Position numbers and translations under genes: made by a program. The notes below the pieces were generated by a model that saw only the letters and a program-made list of their open reading frames with translations, ran no database searches and was not told where the DNA came from. Positions 28,186 through 36,500 of a stretch of 56,986 nucleotides of DNA are shown in pieces. Position 1 is the first letter of the stretch. Each line of letters starts with the position of its first letter. Source of the stretch: Enterococcus sp. (lineage in GTDB: Bacteria > Bacillota > Bacilli > Lactobacillales > Enterococcaceae); the NCBI RefSeq assembly GCF_022711995.1, contig NZ_JALAHI010000048.1:1-56986 (forward strand), written 5' to 3'.

Positions 28186-28241
28186 GGTATTCTACTAAAA
28201 AAGTCCACGAACTTCTTCATTCTGACGCAAAAACCGAATAA

Positions 28242-28673
28242 TCAGCGGCAATCTTCACATCTACCTAAGATTTCAAAGCGATGGCCTTCAATACTACAAC
28301 CCGGCAATTGTTCCTGAAAGAAATCCATTGGGCAAATATGCAGCTCTTTTGTTTTGCCACAAACCGTACAAATAAAATGATGATGATGATGATCTTCCAG
28401 TTCAACACAACAGTTGTAGCGGAATTTCATTTCTCCATTCAACTCTGTTTCTTCTAAGATGCCGATTTCGGAAAAATCATGAAGATTGCGATAAATAGTA
28501 TCATAGCTTAAACCGGGGTATTCTTCTGACATAAACTCATGAATCTCTTTAGCCGGTAAATAACGGTTACGTTTCACTAAATAGGTAATAATCGCTTCTC
28601 TTTTTTTGGTATATTTATAGCCATGCTCTTTTAAAATCGACATCGCATGCTCGATCAATGGTTGATTCTTCAT
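28242..28673 (-). CDS. zur: Zinc uptake regulator Zur (Fur family)
   Basis: This 143-residue Fur-family repressor resembles Bacillus Zur closely in its motifs: HGYKYTKKREAIITYL, PGLSYDTIYRNLHDFSEIGIL, DHHHHHFICTVCGKTKEL and a terminal CEDC. The two CxxC pairs form the structural zinc site and the histidine cluster belongs to the sensing site. The open frame reaches 28778, but GGGAGGG lies 5 bases before the ATG at 28673. It is divergent from ppsR, and a Zur-box-like palindrome occupies the start region of its own promoter, which suggests autoregulation. Confidence 0.88.
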   Translation of the reverse strand: MKNQPLIEHAMSILKEHGYKYTKKREAIITYLVKRNRYLPAKEIHEFMSEEYPGLSYDTIYRNLHDFSEIGILEETELNGEMKFRYNCCVELEDHHHHHFICTVCGKTKELHICPMDFFQEQLPGCSIEGHRFEILGRCEDCR

Positions 28674-28687
28674 CCAATCCCTCCCGT

Positions 28688-28708
28688 AAATCAAAATCAT
28701 TCCGATTT
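28688..28708. promoter_or_regulatory. Candidate Zur box in the zur-ppsR intergenic region
   Basis: The 21 bases from 28688 match 18 of the 20 defined positions, or 18 of 21 overall, of the Bacillus Zur box (AAATCGTAAT-N-ATTACGATTT). The arms are AAATC..AAT and ATT..GATTT around 28698. It lies 15 bases before the zur ATG, just downstream of the predicted zur -10, and touches the -35 region of ppsR. The consensus is from memory. Confidence 0.65.
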
Positions 28709-28714
28709 TTAACG

Positions 28715-28744
28715 ATCGTAAGTATGGTATAATGAATTTATCAA
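28715..28744 (-). promoter_or_regulatory. Predicted zur promoter
   Basis: Minus-strand TTGATA (28739-28744) and TACGAT (28715-28720), spacing 18. Transcription would begin near 28708, at the edge of the Zur box. Confidence 0.5.
28725..28733 (+). promoter_or_regulatory. Extended -10 promoter of ppsR
   Basis: Plus-strand TGGTATAAT (TATAAT at 28728-28733), 34 bases before the ATG. It overlaps the predicted zur promoter on the other strand. Confidence 0.65.
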
Positions 28745-28766
28745 AAATGCAAGAGAGGATTTTACT

Positions 28767-29615
28767 ATGAACCCACAAGAAACGATTGTCACGATTTTTG
28801 TCTTGTCCGATTCTGCAGGAGAAACGGCCTCTAAATTAGCCCAAGCCACGATGGCGCAATACCCAAGCGTTGAATTCAACTTGTTTCGCCGCACCTTTAT
28901 TCACACAAAAGAACATTTGATCCAAGCATTGACCGATGCGAAAAAACACAACGCCATCATTTTGCACACACTGATCAATGACGAGCTAGTCTCATTAACC
29001 AATCACTTTTGTGAAGAAGCTGACCTATATCATTTTGATGTACTGACGCCTCCTGTCACCGAAGTAGAAAAACGCACAGGTATCGCACCATCACGAGAAC
29101 CCGGTGCATTGCATCATTTGAATAAAAATTATTTTAAACGCATCAAAGCAATGGAGTTTGCGGTTAAATATGATGACGGCAAAGATCCTCGTGGTTTTCT
29201 TGAGGCCGATGTCGTACTGCTAGGTGTTTCCCGAACTTCTAAGACACCACTGAGTCTCTTCTTAGCGAATAAAAACTTAAAAGTAGCCAACTTGCCTCTG
29301 GTACCACAAGCCCATATTCCAAAGCAGTTGTGGGAGATTGAACCAAGCAAAATCGTTGGCTTGACCAATGATCCCGATGTCCTTAACAGTATTCGCAAGG
29401 AACGGATGCGTTCTTATGGATTGAATCCCGACACAGCTTATTCAGACATTGAAAAGATTCGAGGAGAATTAGAATTTGCCAATGAACTGTATCAGAAGTT
29501 AGGCTGCATCGTCATTAATGTTGCCTCTCTTTCAATTGAAGAGACAGCTTCGATGATTTTGAATGCATTGAATCTAGAAGACCATAGTTACTATACATCG
29601 GAAACAGAAGAATAA
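28767..29615 (+). CDS. ppsR: Pyruvate, phosphate dikinase / PEP synthase regulatory protein (DUF299)
   Basis: This 282-residue protein belongs to the bifunctional kinase/pyrophosphorylase family that switches PPDK or PEP synthase by phosphorylating and dephosphorylating a threonine. Seen are the start IFVLSDSAGETASKLAQA, the P-loop-like GVSRTSKTPLSLFLANK (about residues 150-166) and the LTNDPDVLNSIRKERM segment. In Bacillus the homologue YqfL is next to ccpN; here zur occupies that place. AGAGGAT precedes the ATG. No target kinase gene lies in this window. Confidence 0.9.
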   Translation: MNPQETIVTIFVLSDSAGETASKLAQATMAQYPSVEFNLFRRTFIHTKEHLIQALTDAKKHNAIILHTLINDELVSLTNHFCEEADLYHFDVLTPPVTEVEKRTGIAPSREPGALHHLNKNYFKRIKAMEFAVKYDDGKDPRGFLEADVVLLGVSRTSKTPLSLFLANKNLKVANLPLVPQAHIPKQLWEIEPSKIVGLTNDPDVLNSIRKERMRSYGLNPDTAYSDIEKIRGELEFANELYQKLGCIVINVASLSIEETASMILNALNLEDHSYYTSETEE

Positions 29616-29635
29616 TCCTACTCCTTCTTTTTTCA

Positions 29636-29693
29636 GACAAAAAGATCCCCGGAATAAATGGCGCATTAGCTGTCCATTATTCTGGGGATCTTT
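29636..29693. terminator. Bidirectional terminator between ppsR and thrB
   Basis: AAAGATCCCCGGAATAA (29641-29657) pairs with TTATTCTGGGGATCTTT (29677-29693), with flanking A and T runs serving both convergent genes. Confidence 0.9.
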
Positions 29694-29715
29694 GCTTGAG
29701 AAAAATTAAATCAGA

Positions 29716-30585
29716 CTAAAACACTTGAACACCTTCACGATCGATCTGCAACCGTTCAATCGTTGCATTAGTCTCCAAAGCGTGCAGCAGGCGACTGATC
29801 TTGTCCGCCCTTTCAGAAGGGACTAGCGCTAATACTGTTGGGCCAGCACCGCTTAAAAAGCAGCCATAGCCCCCTTCTTCTTCACAGATTTGGCGGATCG
29901 TAGATAAATGTGGTATCAATTTTTCACGATAAGTCTCATGGAACCGGTCATTTTGCATCATTTTACCGGCGAGGGGAAGATTGCCTTTGATCACTGCTGC
30001 AATCATTACATTGGCGATGGCACTCGCTTCCACCGCCATTGAAAAGTCCATTTTCTTTGGCAGTACATTTCGACTAGCTTCCGTCAATAATTCTTCTTTT
30101 GGAATATAAGCAATGATCTCACATTCCGGAAAATGATGTTTAACGGCATAGGTTTGCTTGTGTTCATGATCAAAAGCAGTAATCAGGAAATCTCCGTAAA
30201 CTGCTGGCGCCACATTGTCTGGATGTCCCTCAATAGCCGTTGCGATATCAACCTTTTGCGCATCCGTTAAATTCAAATGTCCTAAGCGATTAGCTAGCTC
30301 AATCCCCGCCACGATCACAGACGAACTGCTGCCTAATCCCCGGGCCAATGGAATATCTGAAGTCATGCGGATTTTACGAGGCACCATTGTCGGCGCTAAC
30401 TTTAACGCAACCTGTAACAGCAAATTATGTTCGTCACTAGGAATTCCACTCCCTAATTCATGAATAATCTCCCATCGGTCACTTTCTTCCATAATTTCGA
30501 TAAATAGATATTTTGAGAGAGCAATCCCGCAAGAATCAAAACCAGGTCCTAAATTTGCACTGGTTGCAGGAACGCGGATCTTCAT
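29716..30585 (-). CDS. thrB: Homoserine kinase
   Basis: This 289-residue GHMP-family kinase phosphorylates homoserine with ATP in threonine synthesis. Seen are [19 protein letters not shown] at the start, the ATP loop [16 protein letters not shown] (about 85-100) and the C-terminal [14 protein letters not shown]. Its ATG overlaps the stop of thrC by 4 bases, and it is the last gene of the hom-thrC-thrB operon. Confidence 0.96.
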   Translation of the reverse strand: MKIRVPATSANLGPGFDSCGIALSKYLFIEIMEESDRWEIIHELGSGIPSDEHNLLLQVALKLAPTMVPRKIRMTSDIPLARGLGSSSSVIVAGIELANRLGHLNLTDAQKVDIATAIEGHPDNVAPAVYGDFLITAFDHEHKQTYAVKHHFPECEIIAYIPKEELLTEASRNVLPKKMDFSMAVEASAIANVMIAAVIKGNLPLAGKMMQNDRFHETYREKLIPHLSTIRQICEEEGGYGCFLSGAGPTVLALVPSERADKISRLLHALETNATIERLQIDREGVQVF

Positions 30586-31640
30586 AGTTGAGACACTCCT
30601 TTACGCAAGTGCTGACGCATTTCTTCTAAGTCACTCATTTTATGGATCGTCACTTCTGTTGCATTTATGGCTGTATCTGGATCTTTCAACCCATTTCCTG
30701 TAAAGACTGCCACGACCGTTTCACCAGGACGAATGTTGCCATTTTTCACGTGCTGGATCACACCAGCTAATGAAGCTGCCGAACCTGGTTCAATAAAGAC
30801 ACCGTCTTGTGCGGCTACTTTTCGATAAGCGTTCAAAATCTCGTCGTCGGTTACGGCATCGATAAATCCATTTGATTCGTCACGAGCGGCTTCTGCCAAC
30901 TGCCAGCTTGCTGGATTGCCGATCCGAATCGCTGTGGCGATTGTTTCTGGTTCCTCGATCACTGCACCTTTTACGATAGCTGCGGCACCTTCTGCCTCAA
31001 AGCCATGCATTCTTGGAAGTGATGTTCCTTTTTTGTCATGCCATTCTTTGAATCCCTTCCAATAAGCAGAGATATTTCCGGCATTCCCTACAGGAATCGC
31101 AAGTACATCCGGTGCTTTTTCCAACTGTTCACAAATTTCGAATGCGGCGGTTTTTTGTCCTTCCAAACGATAAGGATTGACTGAATTGACAAGTGCCACA
31201 GCTTCGGTTTTGGCAATGTCTCTGACTGCTTTTAGGGCTTCATCAAAATTTCCCGGAATAGAAATGATATCTGCGCCATAAATGATGGCTTGAGCTAATT
31301 TCCCCATAGCGATCTTCCCATCTGGAATGACCACATAGGCTTTGATTCCTGCTCTTGTGGCGTAGGCCGCTGCAGCCGCACTAGTATTCCCCGTGGACGC
31401 ACAAACGATGGCTTTGGCACCTTCTTCCACAGCTTTGGCCACGGCCATCACCATTCCGCGATCTTTGAAAGATCCAGTCGGATTTAACCCTTCATATTTT
31501 CCATAAAGAGTGATCCCAAGCTCTTTTGATAAGTTGTGCAGTGGAATCAATGGTGTGTTTCCTTCTGCCAATGAGATTAAAGGTGTGTTTTCTGTCACCG
31601 GCAAATACTCTTTGTATTGCTTCAATAGTCCTTCGTACAT
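30582..31640 (-). CDS. thrC: Threonine synthase
   Basis: This 352-residue PLP enzyme converts O-phosphohomoserine to threonine. Markers are [13 protein letters not shown], the PLP lysine in [11 protein letters not shown] (about residue 60), [15 protein letters not shown], and the phosphate-binding GNAGN. It is the short, Bacillus-type form. It lies 3 bases after hom and overlaps thrB. Confidence 0.96.
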   Translation of the reverse strand: MYEGLLKQYKEYLPVTENTPLISLAEGNTPLIPLHNLSKELGITLYGKYEGLNPTGSFKDRGMVMAVAKAVEEGAKAIVCASTGNTSAAAAAYATRAGIKAYVVIPDGKIAMGKLAQAIIYGADIISIPGNFDEALKAVRDIAKTEAVALVNSVNPYRLEGQKTAAFEICEQLEKAPDVLAIPVGNAGNISAYWKGFKEWHDKKGTSLPRMHGFEAEGAAAIVKGAVIEEPETIATAIRIGNPASWQLAEAARDESNGFIDAVTDDEILNAYRKVAAQDGVFIEPGSAASLAGVIQHVKNGNIRPGETVVAVFTGNGLKDPDTAINATEVTIHKMSDLEEMRQHLRKGVSQL

Positions 31641-31643
31641 CTT

Positions 31644-32876
31644 CTACTCCTCCATTACTTTCATGATTTGGCTGATTTGACCATCTTCAAAAATCGACAA
31701 CTCTGCCGTTAATTCCGATTGACTCAATGGTTTCGTCATAAAAGCTTTTTCCGCCATTGACTCTTGATTGATCCATTCCAGTTTCTGCTGGTTCGCTGCT
31801 AATGGTTGGTTCAATGCAATGTAATAACATTGCCGAAGCTCATTAGGTGCCGCTAGTTTCGTCGGTTGTTCAAAAGTCACAAATGGTTCGGTAATGCCGG
31901 CCACTTTATTTTTGGCGATCACAGTCAGATCTGCCAGCACACTCGTTGCGGTAGGCCGTGCTCCTGCGCCAGGTCCATATAACATAGAACGATCAATGCC
32001 CGTGCTTTCAATATACACGCCATTGAACTCATAGTTAATGGAAGCTAAAGGATGACTTTTCGGCACAAGAACCGGTCCAACTGAAACCGCAAGATGATGA
32101 CTTGGCGTCTTTTGCGCGGTACCAATAAGTTTCACTTCATATCCTAGTTGTTGCGCATGAGCAATGTCTTCAATGGCTAAACCACGAATCCCAGTGATAG
32201 AAACATCTTTCATTTCAATCGTCATGCCAAAAGCAAATTTTGTCAATAGAACCATTTTGTAGGCTGCATCAATACCGTCCACATCATTGGATGGATCTGA
32301 TTCTGCAAATCCTTTTGCCTGTGCTTCTGCCAGTACCGCTTCATAACTCAAGTTATCTGCCAACATTTTGGTCAGCATATAATTGGTCGTACCATTAACG
32401 ATGCCAGAAATCGAAGTAATGGTGTCCGGTAAATAATGCGTACTTAATGTACGTAAAATAGGGATTCCCCCTCCTACACTGGCTTCATAATAAAGGGCTA
32501 CTCCAGCCTGTTGAGCTGCAGCAGTCAATTCCGGTCCATGAGTGGCTAAGAGATCCTTATTCGCCGTGACAACGTGTTTTTTGTGCGCAAATGCGCCTAA
32601 GATAAAATCTTTCGCAGGATCGATCTTGCCAATCAATTCTACGATCACATCGATGGCATCATCCTGATAGATTTCTTGAATATCGCTAGTCAATTCAAAC
32701 CCATACTTTTGGGCGATGGCGGTTTTATCGTCATAAGGAGAGGCCAATGCTTTTGTAATACAAATTTCGACACCGGTTCGGGCTGCGATGGCCTCTCTTT
32801 GCTCCGCTAATAATTGGCAAACACCAGTACCTACAACACCCATTCCTAGTAGTCCTATATTTAATCGCTCTTTCAT
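31644..32876 (-). CDS. hom: Homoserine dehydrogenase
   Basis: This 410-residue enzyme reduces aspartate semialdehyde to homoserine. It has the nucleotide loop GLLGMGVVGTGV, TANKDLLATHG, and the catalytic signature GIVNGTTNYML with AEAQAKGFAESDPSNDVDGIDAAYK. The C-terminal region (from about 340) is ACT-like but short compared with the Bacillus enzyme, so feedback control may be weak (inference). AAGGAGG precedes the ATG. It is first in the operon; no T-box was found in the 110 bases upstream. Confidence 0.95.
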   Translation of the reverse strand: MKERLNIGLLGMGVVGTGVCQLLAEQREAIAARTGVEICITKALASPYDDKTAIAQKYGFELTSDIQEIYQDDAIDVIVELIGKIDPAKDFILGAFAHKKHVVTANKDLLATHGPELTAAAQQAGVALYYEASVGGGIPILRTLSTHYLPDTITSISGIVNGTTNYMLTKMLADNLSYEAVLAEAQAKGFAESDPSNDVDGIDAAYKMVLLTKFAFGMTIEMKDVSITGIRGLAIEDIAHAQQLGYEVKLIGTAQKTPSHHLAVSVGPVLVPKSHPLASINYEFNGVYIESTGIDRSMLYGPGAGARPTATSVLADLTVIAKNKVAGITEPFVTFEQPTKLAAPNELRQCYYIALNQPLAANQQKLEWINQESMAEKAFMTKPLSQSELTAELSIFEDGQISQIMKVMEE

Positions 32877-32955
32877 ATAGCCTCCTTACTGAAAACGTTA
32901 TTAAAAAATCGTTCATCCATTTTTAATTTTCTACTAGCATACCAAAAAGCATAAG

Positions 32956-32990
32956 AAAAAACTAGGACTTTCGAGAAATTCTCGTCCTAG
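32956..32990 (-). terminator. Terminator after the ArsR-family gene
   Basis: CTAGGAC (32962-32968) pairs with GTCCTAG (32984-32990), with a further inner GAGAA/TTCTC stem, and a T run (32956-32961) follows on the minus strand. It separates the metal sensor from hom. Confidence 0.9.
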
Positions 32991-32992
32991 CT

Positions 32993-33286
32993 TTAACGGT
33001 GATGAATATGGGCAAATGTTTTTTGTAAAATGTCGACAACGTGTTTGTCATCTAAACTATATAAAATCGTCTTGCCTTGTCGCTCTGATTTTACGATCCG
33101 GTTATCTTTCAATAGCTTCAATTGATGAGAAACGGCAGATTGTTCCATCATTACTTGTTCAGCAATCGAGGTTACATTGCGCTCCCCCTCTTCCAAAGAA
33201 AGCAATATCTTCAAACGGGTAGGATCACCAAGCATTTTAAACATTTGAGTAACTTTTTGGATATCTTCTTGGTCTGGCTGAGTCAT
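32993..33286 (-). CDS. ArsR/SmtB-family metal sensor, CzrA-like
   Basis: This repressor of about 97 residues has the winged helix (MLGDPTRLKILLSLEEGERNVTSIAEQVMMEQSAVSHQLKLLKDNRIV). At the C-terminal helix it keeps the zinc/cobalt site pattern D-x-H-x10-H-x2-H (DKH then HIHH), as in CzrA of Staphylococcus. There is no N-terminal cysteine site of the CadC or ArsR type. The frame starts at 33337, but AAGGAAG lies before the ATG at 33286. No efflux gene is adjacent, so its targets lie elsewhere or it controls mainly itself. Confidence 0.88.
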   Translation of the reverse strand: MTQPDQEDIQKVTQMFKMLGDPTRLKILLSLEEGERNVTSIAEQVMMEQSAVSHQLKLLKDNRIVKSERQGKTILYSLDDKHVVDILQKTFAHIHHR

Positions 33287-33313
33287 GCTGGACTTCCTTT
33301 CTGGATAAGTGAA

Positions 33314-33347
33314 TAGAATTCTAGCTTGTAGAAGCATTCTTTGTCAA
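33314..33347 (-). promoter_or_regulatory. Promoter and possible operator of the CzrA-like gene
   Basis: Minus-strand TTGACA (33342-33347) and TAGAAT (33318-33323) are 18 bases apart. The palindrome TAGAATTCTA (33314-33323) covers the -10 and could be the core of an autoregulatory operator. The promoter is convincing; the operator is inference. Confidence 0.6.
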
Positions 33348-33390
33348 GACTTCTGGGTAAAAAAGACAAAAGAAATACGCCAGCCCTAAA

Positions 33391-33479
33391 AATACCTGAA
33401 AAAGGCGCAAATCCTTTTTCTTACAAAAAGACGGACTGAAAATCTGCGAGACTTTTCTGTTGCTTCTTTTTCAGGTATT
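33391..33479 (-). other. Structured region with 14-bp inverted repeat downstream of pgcA
   Basis: The arms AATACCTGAAAAAG (33391-33404) and its exact complement (33466-33479) enclose 61 bases. On the minus strand the 3' arm also forms a competing hairpin, AAAAAGG with CCTTTTT around ATTTGCG, ending in a short T run. It probably includes the pgcA terminator, and the alternative folds resemble an attenuator. Confidence 0.6.
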
Positions 33480-33507
33480 AAATAAGGAACTGGCTTCAGC
33501 CTAAGAA

Positions 33508-35235
33508 TTAAGCTTCTGTAATTTCGTTGATTGCCGCTTCAAGCGCTGCAATTTTCTTGTCGGCATCTGCTGAAGAATTTCCTTTGACGCCGATATAGAA
33601 TTTGATTTTTGGTTCAGTTCCGGAAGGACGCACTGCGATCCAGCTTTCATCTTCGAGGGTATATTTCAGCACATCAGATGGTGGTGTAGTCATTTTGTGC
33701 ATATGACCATCTAAGCCAACTCTCGTCAACGCTTTGAAGTCTTCTGTTTGAACGACTGGTGTACCTGCAAAAACCGATGGTGCTTTCTCACGGAATGTTT
33801 TCATTAGTGCTGTGATTTTCGCTGCACCTTCCATCCCACTCATCGTTACAGAAATCGTTTTTTCAGCATAGTAGCCATATTCTTCAAAGATGTCTTGCAA
33901 CCCATCGTAAAGGGTCTTATCCGATTGTTTATAGAAAGCGGCCACCTCAGCTAACAAAACAAGCGCTTGAATCGCATCTTTGTCTCTTACAAAAGGTTTG
34001 ACTAAGTAGCCATAACTTTCTTCAAATCCAAACATGAAGGTATGGGAATGATCTTTTTCATACTGTTGGATTTTTTCGGCAATAAATTTGAAGCCTGTTA
34101 AAACATTGATCATTTCCACATCATAGGATTGAGCGATGGCTGTTGGCAATTCGCTAGAAACGATCGATTTTAAGACTGCGGCATTTTCTGGTAGTGTGCC
34201 GGCACTCTTATGGGCTTCTAAAATATAGCGGATCATCAATGCGCCTAATTGATTGCCTGTCAATACTTGATAATCTCCATTAGGCATTCGGACTGCTGCA
34301 CCTAAACGGTCTGCATCCGGATCGGTAGCAATCAGTAAATCTGCTCCTTCTTTTTCGCCTAAAGCGATGGCATATTCAAATGCAGAGTGTTCTTCTGGAT
34401 TTGGTGATTTGACTGTACTAAAGTTCGGATCTGCAACTGCTTGGGAAGGCTCAATAATAAATTGCTCAAATCCAGCCTGTTTCAAAGCTTTTTCACCAAG
34501 CATCCGTCCTGTTCCATGCAATGGTGTATAGACTAATTTCAGATTTTTGCCTGTCGTGTCAATAAGCTGTTGATTGATCGTTACTGTTTTGACTTCTTTT
34601 AGATATGCTGTGTCAACTTCTTCTCCGATAATCGTGATCAAGCCGCTATTTTTTGCTTCTTCTTCGGATAAAACAGGAATTTCTAGCGGGTTTTCGATTT
34701 CTCGAACGAATGCAGTTAAAGCATCCGCATCAGCTGGAGGCATTTGTCCGCCGTCTTCACCATAAACTTTGTATCCATTGTAAGCAGCTGGATTGTGCGA
34801 AGCCGTAATCATGATTCCAGTAAAGGTATGCAGATAACGGACCGCAAAAGACAATTCTGGGGTTGGACGCAAGCTTTCAAAAACAAAGGCAGGTATATCG
34901 TGTTTGGCTAACGTTTTAGCAGCTTCCATCGCAAACTCTGGTGAAAAATGACGTGAATCATAGGCGATCGCGACACCGCGTCTTCTGGTTTCCGGATCTT
35001 GTGTATCCATGAAACGAGCCAATCCTTCCGTTGCTTGACGAACGGTATAGATATTCATGCGATTGATTCCAGGGCCTAAGATTCCCCGCATCCCAGCTGT
35101 ACCAAATTCAAGGGGCATATAAAAAGCATCTTGCAGCATTTCTGGATCCTTTTCTAATTCTGTCAGCTGATCCTTTAGTCCTGCTTCTAACTGTTGATGA
35201 TTTTTCCATTGCTCATAAATTTGTTCCCATCCCAT
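33508..35235 (-). CDS. pgcA: Phosphoglucomutase (alpha-D-phosphohexomutase family)
   Basis: This 575-residue enzyme interconverts glucose 6-phosphate and glucose 1-phosphate for UDP-glucose and wall glycopolymers. Markers are FGTAGMRGILGPGINRMN, the phosphoserine loop TASHNPAAYNGYK (about residues 140-152), the metal loop ATDPDADRLG and the phosphate-binding RPSGTEPKIKFY. Size fits the PgcA type. AAGGAG precedes the ATG. It is a single transcription unit. Confidence 0.94.
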   Translation of the reverse strand: MGWEQIYEQWKNHQQLEAGLKDQLTELEKDPEMLQDAFYMPLEFGTAGMRGILGPGINRMNIYTVRQATEGLARFMDTQDPETRRRGVAIAYDSRHFSPEFAMEAAKTLAKHDIPAFVFESLRPTPELSFAVRYLHTFTGIMITASHNPAAYNGYKVYGEDGGQMPPADADALTAFVREIENPLEIPVLSEEEAKNSGLITIIGEEVDTAYLKEVKTVTINQQLIDTTGKNLKLVYTPLHGTGRMLGEKALKQAGFEQFIIEPSQAVADPNFSTVKSPNPEEHSAFEYAIALGEKEGADLLIATDPDADRLGAAVRMPNGDYQVLTGNQLGALMIRYILEAHKSAGTLPENAAVLKSIVSSELPTAIAQSYDVEMINVLTGFKFIAEKIQQYEKDHSHTFMFGFEESYGYLVKPFVRDKDAIQALVLLAEVAAFYKQSDKTLYDGLQDIFEEYGYYAEKTISVTMSGMEGAAKITALMKTFREKAPSVFAGTPVVQTEDFKALTRVGLDGHMHKMTTPPSDVLKYTLEDESWIAVRPSGTEPKIKFYIGVKGNSSADADKKIAALEAAINEITEA

Positions 35236-35329
35236 TCAAAAACCACTCCTTCTAACATTAAAATGACTATAATTTTAGTATAACACTACTTCCCTTTTTC
35301 TCAAAGAATAACCCAACAAAAATACAAAG

Positions 35330-35372
35330 GCACTGCTATTAAAAACGAATAACGTTTTATAAATAACAGTGC
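35330..35372 (-). terminator. Terminator after trxB
   Basis: GCACTGTTATT and AATAGCAGTGC on the minus strand pair with one G-U, with an inner AAAACG/CGTTTT stem. The T run after it is interrupted (CCTTTGTATTTTT). Confidence 0.75.
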
Positions 35373-35381
35373 TTGTAATAG

Positions 35382-36314
35382 TTATTTAACTAGTTGTTGA
35401 TCTTTTTGCGTTTCGATAAAATCAAATACTTGTTGACCAGCGATACTGCCGTCCCCGACTGCTGTAGTGATTTGTCGTAATCCTTTTTCGCGAACATCCC
35501 CTACTGCATAGACGCCAGGCATTGAAGTTTGCATCAGTTCATTGGTTGGGATCCAACCACTATCGTTGGTTAAACCACTGGCTTTGAAAGGTTCGGTCAA
35601 TGGATCCAGGCCAACATAGATAAAGACACCACCAGCAGCTTCTTCTGTGACCTCATCGGTTTTGACATTCCGGACTTGAACGCCCGTCACAACCATTTCA
35701 TTACCTTTAATTTCTTCCACCACAGAATCCCAAATAAACGAAATCTTTTCATTAGCAAAAGCTCGTTCTTGAATGATCTTTTGGGCACGCAGTTCATCCC
35801 GACGGTGAACGATCGTTACTTCTGAAGCAAATTGCGTCAAATAGATCGCTTCTTCAACAGCTGAATCTCCTCCACCGACAACGATCAAGCGTTTGTTACG
35901 GAAAAAGGCGCCATCACAGACTGCACAATAAGAAACTCCCCGTCCAGCGAATTCTTCTTCGCCTTTGACTCCTAATTTTCTATGTACACAGCCTGTGGCA
36001 ATGATCACTGTTTTTCCTTGGTAACTTTTGTCTTCAGTAGCGACTTCTTTGTAATCGCCATGATCCGTGATCCCTTGAACGATGCCATAAGCATTCTCAA
36101 CGCCAAAGCGGATCGCACTTTCATACATTTTAAAAGCGAGTTCTGGGCCTAAAATCGAATCAAAGCCTGGGTAATTTTCAACCTCAGCGGTATTGTTCAT
36201 TTGTCCCCCTGGAGCGCCCCGTTCAATCATTAGAACTGACAGGTTCGAGCGGGATGCGTACAGCGCAGCTGTCATGCCGGCAGGTCCAGCGCCGATAATA
36301 ATTACATCATACAT
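35382..36314 (-). CDS. trxB: Thioredoxin reductase
   Basis: This NADPH-dependent flavoenzyme of about 310 residues has the FAD motif IIIGAGPAGMTAALYASR, the redox pair in SYCAVCDGAFF (about residue 133), the NADPH motif VVGGGDSAVEEA and the terminal VYAVGDVREKGLRQI. It reduces thioredoxin and so supports redox repair. The frame opens at 36329, but the ATG at 36314 has GGAGGGA upstream and gives the usual MYDVIIIGAG start. It is monocistronic. Confidence 0.96.
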   Translation of the reverse strand: MYDVIIIGAGPAGMTAALYASRSNLSVLMIERGAPGGQMNNTAEVENYPGFDSILGPELAFKMYESAIRFGVENAYGIVQGITDHGDYKEVATEDKSYQGKTVIIATGCVHRKLGVKGEEEFAGRGVSYCAVCDGAFFRNKRLIVVGGGDSAVEEAIYLTQFASEVTIVHRRDELRAQKIIQERAFANEKISFIWDSVVEEIKGNEMVVTGVQVRNVKTDEVTEEAAGGVFIYVGLDPLTEPFKASGLTNDSGWIPTNELMQTSMPGVYAVGDVREKGLRQITTAVGDGSIAGQQVFDFIETQKDQQLVK

Positions 36315-36428
36315 AATAGTTCCCTCCATTTTCGACTACCCATACTTTACTTTCAAAAAGAATTTCTGTCGAATGTTCTGCTTACAAAAAATAATAAGAT
36401 ATTCCTGCTTTTTTCTTTGAAAATTACA

Positions 36429-36456
36429 TTGACTTTCTTTTCATATTTTGTAAAAT
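36429..36456 (+). promoter_or_regulatory. Candidate promoter of the MATE gene
   Basis: TTGACT (36429-36434) and TAAAAT (36451-36456), spacing 16. A second candidate uses TTGTAA (36448-36453) and TATTAT (36471-36476), spacing 17. Either fits a start at 36501. Confidence 0.5.
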
Positions 36457-36500
36457 TTTCACGATACATCTATTATATAGAAAACGAGGAGTCCTTACAA

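Noticed and set aside
32877-32955. Threonine T-box or other leader regulation of hom-thrC-thrB
   Set aside because: No T-box sequence or terminator/antiterminator pair is present in the short upstream region.
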